NCBI GenBank assembly: GCA_016713535.1
Contig: JADJOY010000029.1
Location: 86,511 to 150,510 of the forward strand
From: Deltaproteobacteria bacterium
Lineage (GTDB): Bacteria > JADJOY01
Reading direction: 5' to 3'
DNA: 64,000 nt
Shown here piece by piece: positions 46,186 to 57,310 of the stretch. The number at the start of each line of letters is the position of its first letter. The stretch's first letter is position 1. Made by a program: the position numbers and the translations under genes. The notes under the pieces are model-generated. The model did not search any database. It saw only the letters and a list, made by a program, of their open reading frames with translations, and had not been told where the DNA came from.

Positions 46186-48804
46186 TCAGCAGCAGCCGCT
46201 GGTGCACGCAGCCACCGAGACCGTGACGTAGTCGGTGCTGGTGACGCCGTTGGCGGTGCTGGTGAGCTTCACCGAGGTGACCCCCTTCGGCAGCAGCACG
46301 GATGGATTGCTTCCGCTCGCGCTGCCGCCCGCGAAGCTCCAGGTGTGGGTCACGGCGGCGCCCGCGGGCGCGCTGGTCTTCGAGGCGTCGAGCGTCACGT
46401 AGGCACCCGACGAGGAGGTGGCCACGGCGCACGCGTCGGCGCCCGCGTCGGCGACGACGGTGCCGAGGTAGTCGGTCACCGGCAGCGTCACGCCGGACAT
46501 CGGGTTCTTCCACACGTGGAGGAGCGGCTGCGCCGAGCGCGTGTAGCTGGGATCGGCGAACGCCGCGTCGGTCGTGTAGACGTGCGCCGGCAGCCCGGCG
46601 GCGGTGGTCACGTATTCCCAGAGCGGCAGGGTGTCCGCGGGTGGGCTGGCGGCGTCACCGGGGAGCGCCCAGAAGGCCGGCTCGGTCTGGGGTGCGCCGC
46701 CCGCGAGGAGCGCCCGCGCCCGGCACGCCGCGTCCGACCACCACACCGGCACCAGGCCCGCGGCGGCGCGGTCGCGGGCGAAGAACGCCGCGGCGCGGTT
46801 CGCGCTGCCTGCGCGCAGACCGCTCTTGGTGACGAAGCCGCCCGGGTAGGTCGTGGCGCCGGCGGCGATCCCCAGGTCGTAGACCGGTACCGGCAGCACC
46901 AGGCGCTCGTCGCCGAGGTCGAGGCGCATCATCTCGTTGTTGTACTCGTAGCGCGGGGTCTCGATCTGGCCGCTCGTGAAGAGCGTGGTGTAGGTGCCCT
47001 CGAAGTAGATGAGCTGGCCGCCTTGCTGGTCGAGGAAGGCGTGGTGGTTGGGGTTGTAGAAGCTGTAGTTGTCCTGAGTGGCGACCTTGCGCGCGTAGAC
47101 CCATGGGCCCATTGGCGTGTCGCCCTCGGCGAACCAGGTCTCGCCGATCAGCGACGTGCTGCCGAAGCCCTGGGTGAACACCTGCACGAAGCGCTTGCGG
47201 TACTCGTTCCACTCGGTGTGGGCGCCGTGAGCGAGCGGCGCCTCGAGGGTCTCCGGGTCGAGGTAGTGGCCGTAGAGCGTCTCCTCCGGGGCCACGCCCG
47301 TCGACGTGCTCGAATCGCCCGAGATCGGCGGCGTGCCGGTCTTCCACGAATAGACCAGCCGGCCGTTGCCGTCGCGGACGAGCTGGCTCCAGCTGCCCTG
47401 GGCGAGCGCGGTGAACGCCTGGTACGTGGCGGGGTTCACGATCGACGCCGCGTTGGCCGGCACACGGACCGGCGCGTCGTGGGGGACGCCGAGCCCCGAC
47501 ATGTAGCGCGGCTCGAAGTGCACGTACTGGCTGCCGCCCGGATAGCTCCACTTGAACGCGTGGCCTTCGGCCTTCACGGTCTCGTTGCCGGTCAGCACCA
47601 CCGGCTGATCGAACACGCGCGTGGCGTCGTTGAAGCGCGCCCAGCCGACCTGCTGCGGTGTCGAGAGCCCGGGGACCAGCGAATACTGGGCGAACAGGCG
47701 CTCGACGCCGCCCGCGTCCGGCACCGCGATCAGCGAGCTCACCCACGCCGCGAGGAAGCCCGAGTAGCCGGGTGGGTTGGGGATGGTCGAGCTCGGCAGC
47801 ATCTCGGCGGCCGAGCCGTCGGCGCGGGTGAAGTAGACGTGGTTCACGCCCAGGCTCGGGTCGAGCCCGCCCTGGCCGGGCAACAGCGACGTGGCGGCGG
47901 AGGTCTTGAAGTTGCCGAGCGGGTAGCCGGGGAAGTTCGTGTCTCCCCACACCCAGAAGACCTTGCCCTGGTAGAGCGTGCTCAGGACCGAGTCCGAGCC
48001 GAGCACCTTGGCGTTGAGCAGCGGCAGCGCGGTGGGCGCGGTGAGGCCGAGCAGGTCGGTCTCGCGGTACACGCCGCCACCGGTCTGCCGGTAGAGACGC
48101 TCGGCGACGTTGGTGCGGGTGAGGGCGACCTGGCCGGCGCCGCCCGGTGTGGTGGTGGAGGTCGCGAACGTGGAGGCATAGCCGAAGCTCGCCACCTCGA
48201 AGGTCACCGAGCGGCTCATGAGCTGCGGGTCGTAGAAGGCGAGGTAGCCGTTCGAGTCGGTCTGCTCGGTGCGGCGCGGCGAGCTGACCTGGACCAGCGG
48301 CACGCCGCGCCCCGTCGCGGCGTCGACGACGCGCAGCTTGAAGCGCTGGCTCGCGCTCGGGACCGGCGCCGTGAGGAGCGTGGTCTCGTCGGTGCCGGGT
48401 GAGCAGGTGCCGGGCGACTGGCCGACCACCGGGCTCATCGAGACCGTCGCGCTGCCGCCCTCGGTGGTGGTGTACGCCTTGCCCGAGAAGCCGAAGCCGT
48501 CGGGGTCCGGGAAGCTCGTGCCCTTGTAGCCCTGGCGCGAGATGTAGAACCACACGCTCTGGCCCATGAGCCCGGGCTCGTAGAACGCGGCGTTGCCGTT
48601 GGCGTCGGTGACGAGCTCGACCCCATGGACGGTGCGCAGGTGGACGCACCCGAGCGGCGCGCTGGTGGTGGCGTCGCGGGCGTTGAACGCGAACCACGCG
48701 TGCGCGGCGTGGACCGGCGCGGGTGCCGCGGCGCCGCCTGCGAGTGCGGCGAGCGCCACGAGCGCCGCGCGCACGAACTTCTCCCGTCCCTTCGCGATCC
48801 CCAT
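46186..48804 (-). CDS. Large secreted protein of unknown function
   Basis: 872 residues from ATG 48804, with GGGGGAGGGGG just upstream and a signal peptide (FVRAALVALAALAGGAAAPA). Residues about 30-230 hold two beta-sandwich repeats (ELVTDANGNAAFYEPGLMGQ and QTDSNGYLAFYDPQLMSRSV). The middle (about 260-640) reads like a five-bladed propeller of the DUF4185/GH43-like kind: FWVWGDTNFPGYPLGNF, HFEPRYMSGLG, ETLYGHYLDPETLEA and NYSFYNPNHHAFLD. The end holds an Ig-like domain (THTWSFAGGSASGSNPSV) and a CTSGCC tail. No active-site residues were assigned. Confidence 0.75.
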   Translation of the reverse strand: MGIAKGREKFVRAALVALAALAGGAAAPAPVHAAHAWFAFNARDATTSAPLGCVHLRTVHGVELVTDANGNAAFYEPGLMGQSVWFYISRQGYKGTSFPDPDGFGFSGKAYTTTEGGSATVSMSPVVGQSPGTCSPGTDETTLLTAPVPSASQRFKLRVVDAATGRGVPLVQVSSPRRTEQTDSNGYLAFYDPQLMSRSVTFEVASFGYASTFATSTTTPGGAGQVALTRTNVAERLYRQTGGGVYRETDLLGLTAPTALPLLNAKVLGSDSVLSTLYQGKVFWVWGDTNFPGYPLGNFKTSAATSLLPGQGGLDPSLGVNHVYFTRADGSAAEMLPSSTIPNPPGYSGFLAAWVSSLIAVPDAGGVERLFAQYSLVPGLSTPQQVGWARFNDATRVFDQPVVLTGNETVKAEGHAFKWSYPGGSQYVHFEPRYMSGLGVPHDAPVRVPANAASIVNPATYQAFTALAQGSWSQLVRDGNGRLVYSWKTGTPPISGDSSTSTGVAPEETLYGHYLDPETLEAPLAHGAHTEWNEYRKRFVQVFTQGFGSTSLIGETWFAEGDTPMGPWVYARKVATQDNYSFYNPNHHAFLDQQGGQLIYFEGTYTTLFTSGQIETPRYEYNNEMMRLDLGDERLVLPVPVYDLGIAAGATTYPGGFVTKSGLRAGSANRAAAFFARDRAAAGLVPVWWSDAACRARALLAGGAPQTEPAFWALPGDAASPPADTLPLWEYVTTAAGLPAHVYTTDAAFADPSYTRSAQPLLHVWKNPMSGVTLPVTDYLGTVVADAGADACAVATSSSGAYVTLDASKTSAPAGAAVTHTWSFAGGSASGSNPSVLLPKGVTSVKLTSTANGVTSTDYVTVSVAACTSGCC

Positions 48805-48904
48805 GTTCCCCCTCCCCCGGCGCCGTCGTGAGGGCTTCACCTCGGTGTGTGGACGGCGCCAACCGTGCGCTGAGCAATTTCGGCGCCGCGTGGGCCACCG
48901 CGGC

Positions 48905-48918
48905 GAACCGCGCGGTTC
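48905..48918. promoter_or_regulatory. 14-bp perfect palindrome in divergent promoter region
   Basis: GAACCGCGCGGTTC, a perfect palindrome in the gap between the secreted-protein gene and the glycosyltransferase gene. CGGCGAACCG recurs 17 bp to the right. It may be a regulator site. Confidence 0.35.
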
Positions 48919-48961
48919 ACGGCGAACCGACGGAAGATCGCCTGGTCCGCCGATGGGCGCG

Positions 48962-49003
48962 GTGCCAACCACCGTTGGCACGTGCCCGCCAACCGCGCTT
49001 GGC
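48962..49003. promoter_or_regulatory. Tandem GCCAA-N6-TTGGC operator-like sites
   Basis: Two copies of the palindrome GCCAA-N6-TTGGC are spaced 24 bp centre to centre (48964-48979 and 48988-49003). The first extends to a perfect GTGCCAAC/GTTGGCAC. A third half-site (GCCAACCGTGC) lies near 48858. The sites fall between the divergent secreted-protein gene (start 48804) and glycosyltransferase gene (start 49064), about 60 bp before the latter, suggesting two dimers of one repressor or activator. Confidence 0.5.
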
Positions 49004-49063
49004 ACGCGGCCCACGGGCGCAGGGGTTTCTCACCCGCGGCGCCGGGCATAACCTCACGCTCTC

Positions 49064-50812
49064 ATGAGTCACCCCGACGTCCTCGACGTGAGCGTGGTGG
49101 TGCCGACGCGCGATCGGCCCGAGCGCGTCGCCACGCTGGTGGCGAGGCTCGCGGGGGTGCGGACTGAGCGCTTGCGCGCCGAGCTGATCGTGGTCGACGA
49201 CGGCTCGCGCACGCCGGTCGCGAGCGCGCTCGCCGGCGCGCGCGTGTTCGGCGAGCCGGTGGTGGTGTTGCGGCAGGGTCGGCATGGGCCGGCGCGCGCG
49301 CGCAACCTGGGCGCGAGCCACGCCCGCGGCGAGCTCCTGCTCTTCTTCGCCGACGACCTCGAGCCGAGCGCGGCCTGGCTCGACGAGCACGTCCGCGCGC
49401 ACCGCGAGCCCGGTGCCGCGCCGTGGGCGATCGTGGGTCGGATCGATCCGCCGCCCGGCGGCGGCGACACTCCGTTCGATCGCTTCACCTGGCGCGCGGG
49501 TGTCCACTTCGACTTCGCGGGCGCGGCGCGCGAGCTCGAGTCCCAAGGCAGCGTGTCCTTCGCGCGCTATTCGTCGAACCTGTCGGTGCCGCGTGCGGCG
49601 TTCGACGCGGCGGGCGGCTTCGACGAGCTCTTCCCGGGTGCCGCGTGGGAGGACGTCGAGCTCGGCTATCGCCTCCGCGAGCGCGGAGTGAGGCTCGGTT
49701 ACCGTCCCGCCGCCGCGGTGCGCGCGCTGCCGGGCGCGGGGCGTTCGCTCGGCGAGTACCTGCGCTGGCGCGAGACGGCGCTGCCCTCGGCGCAGCGCGC
49801 GATCCGCCTCGCGCCGCCCCTCGCGGAGCGGGTGGCGCGGCGCGAGCCGCCGCGCTGGCGGGGCGCGCGCGCGCGCTGGCTCGGCGCAGCGATCGGTGCC
49901 CTCGACCGCCTCGATCGGCTCGGCGTGCCGCTGCCACCCGCGCTCTACCGGCGGCTGCTCGGCCACTTCGCACCGCTCGCCGAGGCGCCCGACGGCGCCG
50001 AGACGCCGGTGCGCGCGGGCCGCATCGTCCGCGATCCCACCACCGGCGCGGTGCGCTTCGACGCGCGCGGCTCGGACTCGGTGATCGCCGGCGAGCTCCT
50101 CCTCGAGGCGCTCCATCCGTTCCGCCAGCGCCTGGCCGGGCGGCTGCTCGACCTCGGCTGTGGCGACGGGCCGCTGCGCGCGCCGCTCCAGCTCGCGAGC
50201 GAGGGCTACCTGGGCGTCGATCGCTCGCCGCGCGCAGTGCCGCCAGCGTGCGCGCCGACGCGGCGGCGCTGCCGTTCGGCGCGGGCTCGTTCGACGCGGT
50301 GATCGTCGCCGAGGTCCTCGAGCACGTGCGGGCTCCGGACGCGGTGCTGCGCGAGGTCCACCGTGGCGTCGCCGGGTGCCGCGGTGCTGGTGACGGCGCC
50401 GTTTTTCTACAAGGTCCACGACGCACCCGAGGATCGCTGGCGCTTCACCGAGGACGGGCTGCGCTTCTTGGTGCGCGACGCCGGCTTCGCGATCGAGCAG
50501 ATCCGCGCGGTGGGCGGCGCGGGCGCGGTGGTGGCGGATCTCGTGGCGCGAAACGTCGTGACGCTGCCGGGTGTGGCGCTGATGGCGCTCGGGCGTCGCC
50601 TGCGGGTGCGCGCGATCGAGCGGTTCGGTGGCGCGCTCGCCCACTGGTCCTCGGTGGGCTTCCAGCGCGCGTTCCTCGCCGCGCGTCGCGGCGTGCTCGC
50701 CCTCGCGACCCGCCACGGCGAGACGTGGTGGCTGACGCGCTTCCTGTGGGACCGAGGCTCGCGGATGGCGAAGGGCTACGTGTTCTTCGTCCGGAAGCCC
50801 GCGGCGCGGTGA
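49064..50812 (+). CDS. GT2 glycosyltransferase fused to a SAM methyltransferase (two frameshifts)
   Basis: 582 residues from ATG 49064; a one-base loss near 50235 and a one-base gain near 50365 cancel. Residues 1-290 are a GT2 (GT-A) domain: SVVVPTRDRPERVATLV, LIVVDDGSRTP, ARARNLGASHARGELLLFFA (DDL metal site) and GFDELFPGAAWEDVELGYRL. A helical linker follows. The methyltransferase part has RLLDLGCGDGPL (motif I), DRSPRA, then in the shifted frame DAAALPFGAGSFDAVIVAE, and back in frame VLVTAPFFYKVHDAPEDRWR. One polypeptide would both add and methylate a sugar, probably for the same surface glycan as the GT4 gene that follows. Confidence 0.82.
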
Positions 50813-52022
50813 TGCGCACGATCGCGAGCCTGCTGCTTCACCGCCCGCGCCCGCGGTCCGCCGCCGCGAACCCGTGGCCGGCGCCGATCCTGCTGCTCGC
50901 CTACACCTCGCAGCTCGGCGGCGCCGAGAGGAGCCTGCTGGAAGCGACGGCGCGCCTCGATCGGCGGCTCTTTACGCCGATCCTGGCCGTGCCGAACGAG
51001 GGTCCGCTCGCGGTGGCGGCACGCGAGCGCGGCATCGAGTTGTTCCTCGACGGCACGCCGCACCTCGAGCGGCTCGGGCCGGTGGCCTGGCTCGGCGTGG
51101 TCGATCGCCTCGCTGCGCTGGTGATGGAGCGCGGCGTGCGGCTCATCCACGCCGGAACGGTGTGGCGGCTCACCCGCGCCGCGGCGGTGGCGGTGCTCAC
51201 GCGGGTGCCCGCGATCGGCCACGTCCGCGACGAGGACCTGCGGCTCTTCCGCAGCCTGCGGTTCCGTCTCGCGGCGAGCCGCATGCAGCGGCTGATCGCG
51301 ATCTCGGCGTCGGTGATGCACGAGCTGGTGGCGGCCGGCCAGCACCCGCTGCGCGTGCCGGTGCTGTGGAACGGCCTCGACCCCGAGCCGTACGAACGCG
51401 CCAGCGGCGGCGCGGCGCTGCGCGCCGAGTGGGGAGTCGCGCCCGAAGCGCCGCTGGTGGGCGTGGTGGGCAACGTCGAGCCGCGCAAGGGACAGGTCGA
51501 CTTCGTGCTCGCCGCGGCGCACGTGGCGCTGGCGCGGCCGGACGCGCGCTTCGTCATCGTCGGCAGCGACCTCCACGGCGTGTGGCGTGAGTACGGCGAC
51601 GAGCTCGCGCGCGCGATCGCCGAGCGCGGCCTCGGCGAGCGGATCGTGCTGGCGGCCGCTGCGAGAACGTGCCCGACGTGATGGCGGCGCTCGACGTGGT
51701 GGTGGTGCCGTCCCACCGCGAGCCGTTCGGGCGCGTGGTGCTCGAGGCGATGGCGGCCGCGAAGCCGGTGGTCGCGTACGGCGTGGGCGGGATCCCCGAG
51801 ATCGTCCGGCCCGGGGTCACGGGAGTGCTGTGCGAGCCCGGCGATCCGTACGACCTGGCCTGCGAGGTGATCGGTCTGCTCGGCGACCCGGCGCGCGCCG
51901 CAAGCTGGGGCGCGGCGGGGCGCGCGCGGGTGAAGGAGCGCTTCGGGCTCGATCGGCACGTGTCCGACCTCGACATCATCTACCGCGGCATCCTCGGCAG
52001 CGCGCTCACCTCGCGAGGGTGA
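50812..52022 (+). CDS. GT4 family glycosyltransferase (one frameshift)
   Basis: About 403 residues from ATG 50812, overlapping the end of the fusion gene. Restoring one G near 51660 joins the two frames as IVLAGRCENVPDVMAALDVV. N-terminal half: LLAYTSQLGGAERSLLEAT, then GTVWRLTRAAAVAVLTRVPA. C-terminal half: VGNVEPRKGQVDFVLAAA, VPSHREPFGRVVLEAMAAAK (the E-x7-E motif) and GVGGIPEIVRPGVTGVL. It is a complete GT-B enzyme, in contrast to the deleted one at 32188. It adds a sugar to a lipid-linked glycan. Confidence 0.88.
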
Positions 52023-52490
52023 GGCGCGGGCCGTGGGCCCGGGCGGCGCGAGGGAGCCGCTTCGTCGGCGCCGCCGGGGGCGACCTGACGGTCGCCCCTA
52101 CACAGCCACGGGACAGCCGGATGGCAGGGACGGCCCGGCGATCCCTCCTCATGCCGGCACCATGTACCGTCGGTGGAGGGCGAGCGTGAGCTCGCCCGAT
52201 GTCACGCTCGGCAATCGGCGTCCCGGGCGCAGTCGCGGACGATCGCCGCTGGAGGGCGCCGCTCCGTCGGCGCCGCAGCGGGCGACCTGAGGGTCGGCCC
52301 TACACAGCCACGGGACAGCCGGATGGCAGGGACGGCCCGGCGATCCCCTCCACGCCGGCACCATGTACCGTCGATGGAGGGGCGAGCGTGAGCTCGCCCG
52401 ATGTCACGCTCGGCGATCGGCGTCGCGGACGCAGGCGCGGACGATCGCCGCTGGAGGGCGCCGCTCCGTCGGCGCCGCGGGCGTCACGCG
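52023..52490. repeat. Tandem ~200-bp repeats downstream of cusA-like gene
   Basis: Two near-identical units of about 200 bp lie head to tail at about 52080-52280 and 52281-52480. Each runs GGCGACCTGA-GGTCG, ACAGCCACGGGACAGCCGGA, GGCACCATGTACCGTC, GGGCGAGCGTGAGCTCGCCC and ends GGAGGGCGCCGCTCCGTCGG. A partial third end lies at about 52060. The second unit overlaps the 3-prime end of the cusA-like gene, which terminates at 52300 inside it. It is related in style to the repeat cluster at 42.5-43.1 kb. Confidence 0.7.
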
Positions 52491-55400
52491 GGGACGAGCG
52501 CCGGTGCGGCGCGGCGGGGCCGCCGAGCTCGCGGCGCTTCCACAGGAAGTAGATCGCCGGGTAGACGAGCAGCTCGAGCAGGAAGCTCGTCACCAGCCCG
52601 CCCACCATCGGCGCGGCGACCCGCTTCATGAGATCGGCGCCGGTGCCGGTCGACCACAGGATCGGCAACAGGCCCATCATCGCGGCGAACACCGTCATGG
52701 CCTTGGGGCGCACGCGCTTCACGGCGCCGTGGATGATCGCCTCGACGAGCTCGCCCTCGTTCCTGAGCCGTCCCGCCTTGCGGGCCTCCTCGTGGGAGAG
52801 GTCGAGGAAGAGCAGCATGAAGACGCCGGTCTCGGCGTCGAGGCCCATGAGCGCGATCAGCCCCACCCACACCGCGATCGACACGTTGTAGTCGAGCGCC
52901 CACAAGAGCCACACCGCGCCGATCGCCGAGAACGGCACCGCGAGCATCACCAGCGAGGCTTTGAAGGCGCTCTTGGTGTTCATGTAGAGCAGCGTGAAGA
53001 TGAGCACCAGCGTGAGCGGGATGACCAGCTTCAGTCGCTCCTTCACGCGCAGCATGTTCTCGTACTGGCCGCTCCAGCTCAGCGAGTAGCCGGTGGGCAT
53101 CGGACGCCGCGGCGACCGCCTTCTTGGGCGCTCGACGTAGTGCCCGACGTCGATCTTCGAGGTGTCGAAGTCGACGTACACGTAGCCGGCGAGGAGGCCG
53201 TTCTCGTCGCGGATCATCGCCGGCCCCTGCGCCAGCACGACGTCGGCGATCTCCTCCATCGGGATCTGGCCCTGGCCGCTCGGCAGCGGCAGCAGCACGC
53301 GCTTCAGCGCCTCGAGGTCATCGCGGTAGTCGCGGGCGTAGCGCACGTTGATGCCGTAGCGCTCGCGGCCCTCGACGGTGACGCTCTGGTTGTCGCCGCC
53401 CACCGCGGTCATCACCATCAGGTTGGCGTCGTCGATGCTGAGCCCGTAGCGCGCGAGCTGCTCGCGCTTGAGCACGAAGTCGAGGAAGTAGCCGCCGGCG
53501 ACGCGCTCGGCGTAGGCGCTGCGAGTGCCGGGCACCCGCGCCACCACCGCCTCGACCTCGCGGGCCAGCCGCTCGATCGTCGGCAGATCGCTGCCCATGA
53601 TCTTGATGCCGACCGGGGTGCGGATGCCGGTCGAGAGCATGTCCAGGCCGCCCCTTGATCGGCATCGTCCAGGCGTTCGAGATCCCGGGCAGCTGCAGCG
53701 CCGGGTTCATCTCGTCCTCGAGCTCGTCCTGGCTGATGCGGTCGGGCCAGAACGGGCGCAGCGGCCCCTGAGCCACTCCGGCGCCCACTCGGAGTACCAC
53801 CGCGGCCGCTGGCGCCACTCGCTCTCCGGCTTCAGGAGATGGTGGTCTCCATCATCGTGAAGGGCGCCGGATCGGTCGAGGTGTTGGCGCGGCCGGCCTT
53901 GCCGAACACCCGCGCGACCTCGGGAAGGTCATCAGGATCTTGTCCTGGAGCTGCAGCGCCTTCTGCGCCTCGGCCACGGACATGCCCGGGCTCCACCGCC
54001 GAGGGCATGTAGAGGATCGAGCCCTCGCAGAGGGCGGCATGAACTCGGAGCCGAGCCGCAGGTAGACCGGCACGGTCGGGCGCACGATCAGCACGGCGGC
54101 CAAGATCGTGGCCTTGGCGTGCCGCACCACGAAGCGACACGGCCGCTCGTAGAGCCGATGCAGCAGTCGCGAGATCGGGTGCCCCTCCTCGGAGTGGTAC
54201 TGGCCCACGAAGAGCCGCGTCGCGATCGACGCCGCGAACCGCGGCCGGAAGCGTGAACGGCTCGATGCGCGCGAACATCATCCGCATCGCCGGATCGAGG
54301 GTGATCGCGAGGATCGCCGCGATCGCCATCGCCAGGTTTTTGGAGTAGGCGAGCGGGCGGAAGAGCCGCCCCTCCTGGTCGACCAGGGCGAAGATCGGGA
54401 GAAAAGCAACGGCGATCACCAGCAGCGAGAAGAAGACCGAAGGACCGACCTCCTGCAGCGCCGCGAGGCGCACCTGATGGAAGTCGCCCTTCTTCCCGCC
54501 GGCGATCCAGTGATGGATCTTGTTGTAGGCGTTCTCGACCTCGACGATGGCACCGTCCACCAGCACGCCGATCGAGATCGCGATCCCGGCCAGCGACATC
54601 AGGTTCGCGTTGAGCCCCATCGCGTTACATGGGGATGAACGCCAGCGCCACCGACACCGGGATGGTGACGATGGGGACGATCGACGAGGGGAAGTGCCAG
54701 AGGAACAGCAGGATGATCAGCGAGACGACGATGATCTCCTCGATCAGCTTGTCGCGACCGTCTCGATGGCCCGGTCGATGAGCTCCGAGCGGTCGTAGGT
54801 GGTCACCACCTCGACGCCCCCGGGCAGCGACGGCTCGAGTCTCCTCGAGCTTGGCCTTCACCCGCTCGATCACGCTCAGCGCGTTCTCGCCCTGGCGCAT
54901 CACGACGATGCCGCCGACCACGTCGCCCTGGCCGTCGAGGTCGGCGATGCCGCGCCGCATCTCGGGCCCGAGCGACACCGTGGCGACGTCCTTGATCGTC
55001 ACCGGCGTCCCGCCCTCGGCCTTGAGCACGAGGCTCTCGATGTCGGCGATGCTCTTCACGTAGCCGCGGCCGCGCACCATGTACTCGCGCCCCGAGAGCT
55101 CGACGAGCCGCCCGCCGACGTCGTTGTTGCCGCGCCGCACCGCCTGGATCACCGCGTCGAGCGGCAGCTTGTAGGCGGCGAGCTGGTTGGGGTTGACCGT
55201 GACCTGGTATTGGCGGACCTGGCCGCCGACGGTGGCGACCTCGGCGACGCCGGGCACGCTCTGCACCGCGTAGCGCAGGAACCAGTCCTGGTAGGAGCGC
55301 AGCTCGTCGAGCGAATGGCGGCCGCCGCGGTCGACGAGCGCGTACTGGAAGACCCAGCCCACGCTGGAGGCGTCCGGGCCCAGCTCGACCTTCACCTCGG

Positions 55401-55764
55401 GCGGGAGCTGCGCGGTGATCTTCGACAGGTACTCGAGCACCCGCGAGCGCGCCCAGTAGAGGTCGGTGCCGTCCTCGAAGATCACGTAGACGTAGCTGAA
55501 GCCGAAGTCCGAGAAGCCGCGGATGGCCTTGACCTTCGGCGCGCCGAGCAGCGACGTCGTGATCGGATACGTGACCTGATCCTCGATGATGTCCGGGCTG
55601 CGATCCCACCGCGAGTAGACGATGACCTGCGTGTCGGACATGTCCGGGAGCGCGTCGAGCGGGATCGTCCGCATCGACCACCACGCGAACGCGAGCGCGA
55701 CGACCGTCGCCGCGATGACCAGAAAGCTGTTCTCCGCCGAGAACCGGATGACGCGCTTGATCAC
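52300..55764 (-). CDS. CusA/CzcA-type heavy-metal RND efflux pump (many frameshifts)
   Basis: Spans about 1,150 codons from ATG 55764. Starts [20 protein letters not shown], then the HME-RND marks [20 protein letters not shown] and [20 protein letters not shown]. After corrections near 54840, 54753 and 54625 (TAAC for TAC in FIPMYAMGLN) comes [18 protein letters not shown], the heavy-metal RND signature. More indels lie near 54250, 54040, 53985, 53945, 53645 and 53105. The last domain runs to [17 protein letters not shown]; the final 70 or so residues are repeat-derived. It pumps Cu(I)/Ag(I) or a divalent metal from periplasm and cytoplasm through CusB and CusC. It overlaps the cusB-like gene. 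Confidence 0.88.
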
Positions 55765-57291
55765 GGGTGCGCGCCGGTGTCGCGGCGGGTGCCGGCGGGG
55801 GCAGGGCTCGCCCGGCCGCCGCGCCGCTCGGCGTGAGCGCCGCGAGCGAGGCCCTGAGCCGCGACTCGGAGTCGATCAGGAAGTTGGCGCGGGTCACCAC
55901 CTCCTCCCCGAGCGACCGGCCGCAGGCCCCTCGACGCCGGCCCCGTCCGCTCGCCGGTCTCCACCTGGCGCGGCTGGAACCTGCCGTCGCCCAGTCGCCA
56001 GGAACACGACCTTCACGGGGCCCGAGTCCACCACGGCGTCCGCGGGGATCTTCAGCCCCTCGCGCGGCGCGCCCCTGAGGACCACTTCGCCGAACATCGC
56101 CGGGCGCAGCTCGCCCATCGGGTTGGCGAAGACCAGGCGGACCTTCACGGTGCGGGTCGCCGGGTCCATGAGAGGGTCGATGAACGCGACCTTGCCCTCG
56201 AATGCGCGGTCCGGGAAGGCCTTGAGCGTGAGCGCCGCCGGCATGCCATGCCTTCACGCGCGACAGGTCGCTCTCGTAGACGTCGGCGAGCACCCACACC
56301 TCGGACAGGTCCACGATCTCGTACGGCATCGCACCCGCGTCGAGCTTCATCCCCTCGACCACGTCCTTCTTGGTCACGACCCCCTTGATCGGCGACACGA
56401 AGGTGAGGGCCTTCATCGGCTCGCCGGTCCGCGCGACGCGGTCGATCTCGGCCTCCGGCACATCCCAGAGGGCGAGCTTGCGCGCGCGGCGCCGCAGCAG
56501 CGCCGCACCGTCCTGCGCCGAGCGCCCGGTCGCCGGCGAGCTTGCGCTCGGTGCGCGCCGCGAGCAGCAGCTCGTCCTGCGCCGCGACCAGCTCGGGGCT
56601 GTACATCGCGAAGAGCGGCTCGCCGCGCCCGACCGGCCGGCCGACGAAGTCGACGAAGATCCGCTCCACGTAGCCGGGAGTCTTGACGTTGATGTGGCGG
56701 ACCCGGGTCTCGTCGACGCCCACCCGGCCGACGGTGCGCCAGGCGCCGCCCACGACGCCGTGGCGGACGGTCGCCGTCCGCAGCCCGATGAGCTGCTGGC
56801 GGGCCGGGTCGATGGCGACGGTGGCGAGACCGGGGACCGCCGAGTCGCCGCCCACCTCGTCCGAGTAGACGGGGAGGTAGTCCATCCCCATGTCGTCCTT
56901 CATGGGGGTGGGCGACGTCTGCGCCGGGTTCATCGGCGATCGGTAGTGGACGACGCGCCGTTCGTGGCTCGTGGCGCCGCCGCCCGCCGCGGTGGTGGCG
57001 GAGCCGGCCGCGGCTCGACCTTCACGAGCTTCATGCCGCAGATCGGGCAGTCGCCGGGGTGGTTCTTCACCACGGTGGGATGCATCGGGCACTGGTAGAG
57101 CGTTTCGGGCTGCGCGGCGGGCGCTCCCGCGGACGCGCCGCCCGCGCCGCCGTCGAGCGCGCCGAGGCCGGACACGAGCAGCGTGCCGCCGGCCGCGAGC
57201 GCGGCGGCGACGGCCGCCGCGGCGATCAGCGCGCCGAGCCCGAAGCGGCCGCGGGGTCGCGGCGGTGAGGGGAGGTGGAAGGCGAGGTCAT
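55761..57291 (-). CDS. CusB-type periplasmic adaptor with two heavy-metal-binding domains (frameshifted)
   Basis: About 510 codons from ATG 57291; an indel near 57230 joins MTSPSTSPHRRDP to GRFGLGALIAAAAVAAALAA, a membrane anchor. Two copies of a heavy-metal-binding domain follow: YQCPMHPTVVKNHPGDCPIC and YRSPMNPAQTSPTPMKDDMG, both Cys/Met-rich. The barrel-sandwich and beta-barrel domains are recognisable in other frames: NVKTPGYVERIFVDFVGRPV, FVSPIKGVVTKKDVVEGMKL and DPLMDPATRTVKVRLVFANP. At least four indels lie in 55900-56520 and 57000. It links CusA to CusC and hands metal to the pump. It is in an operon with both. Confidence 0.85.
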
Positions 57292-57310
57292 GGTCTGTTC
57301 CTCACGTCCG

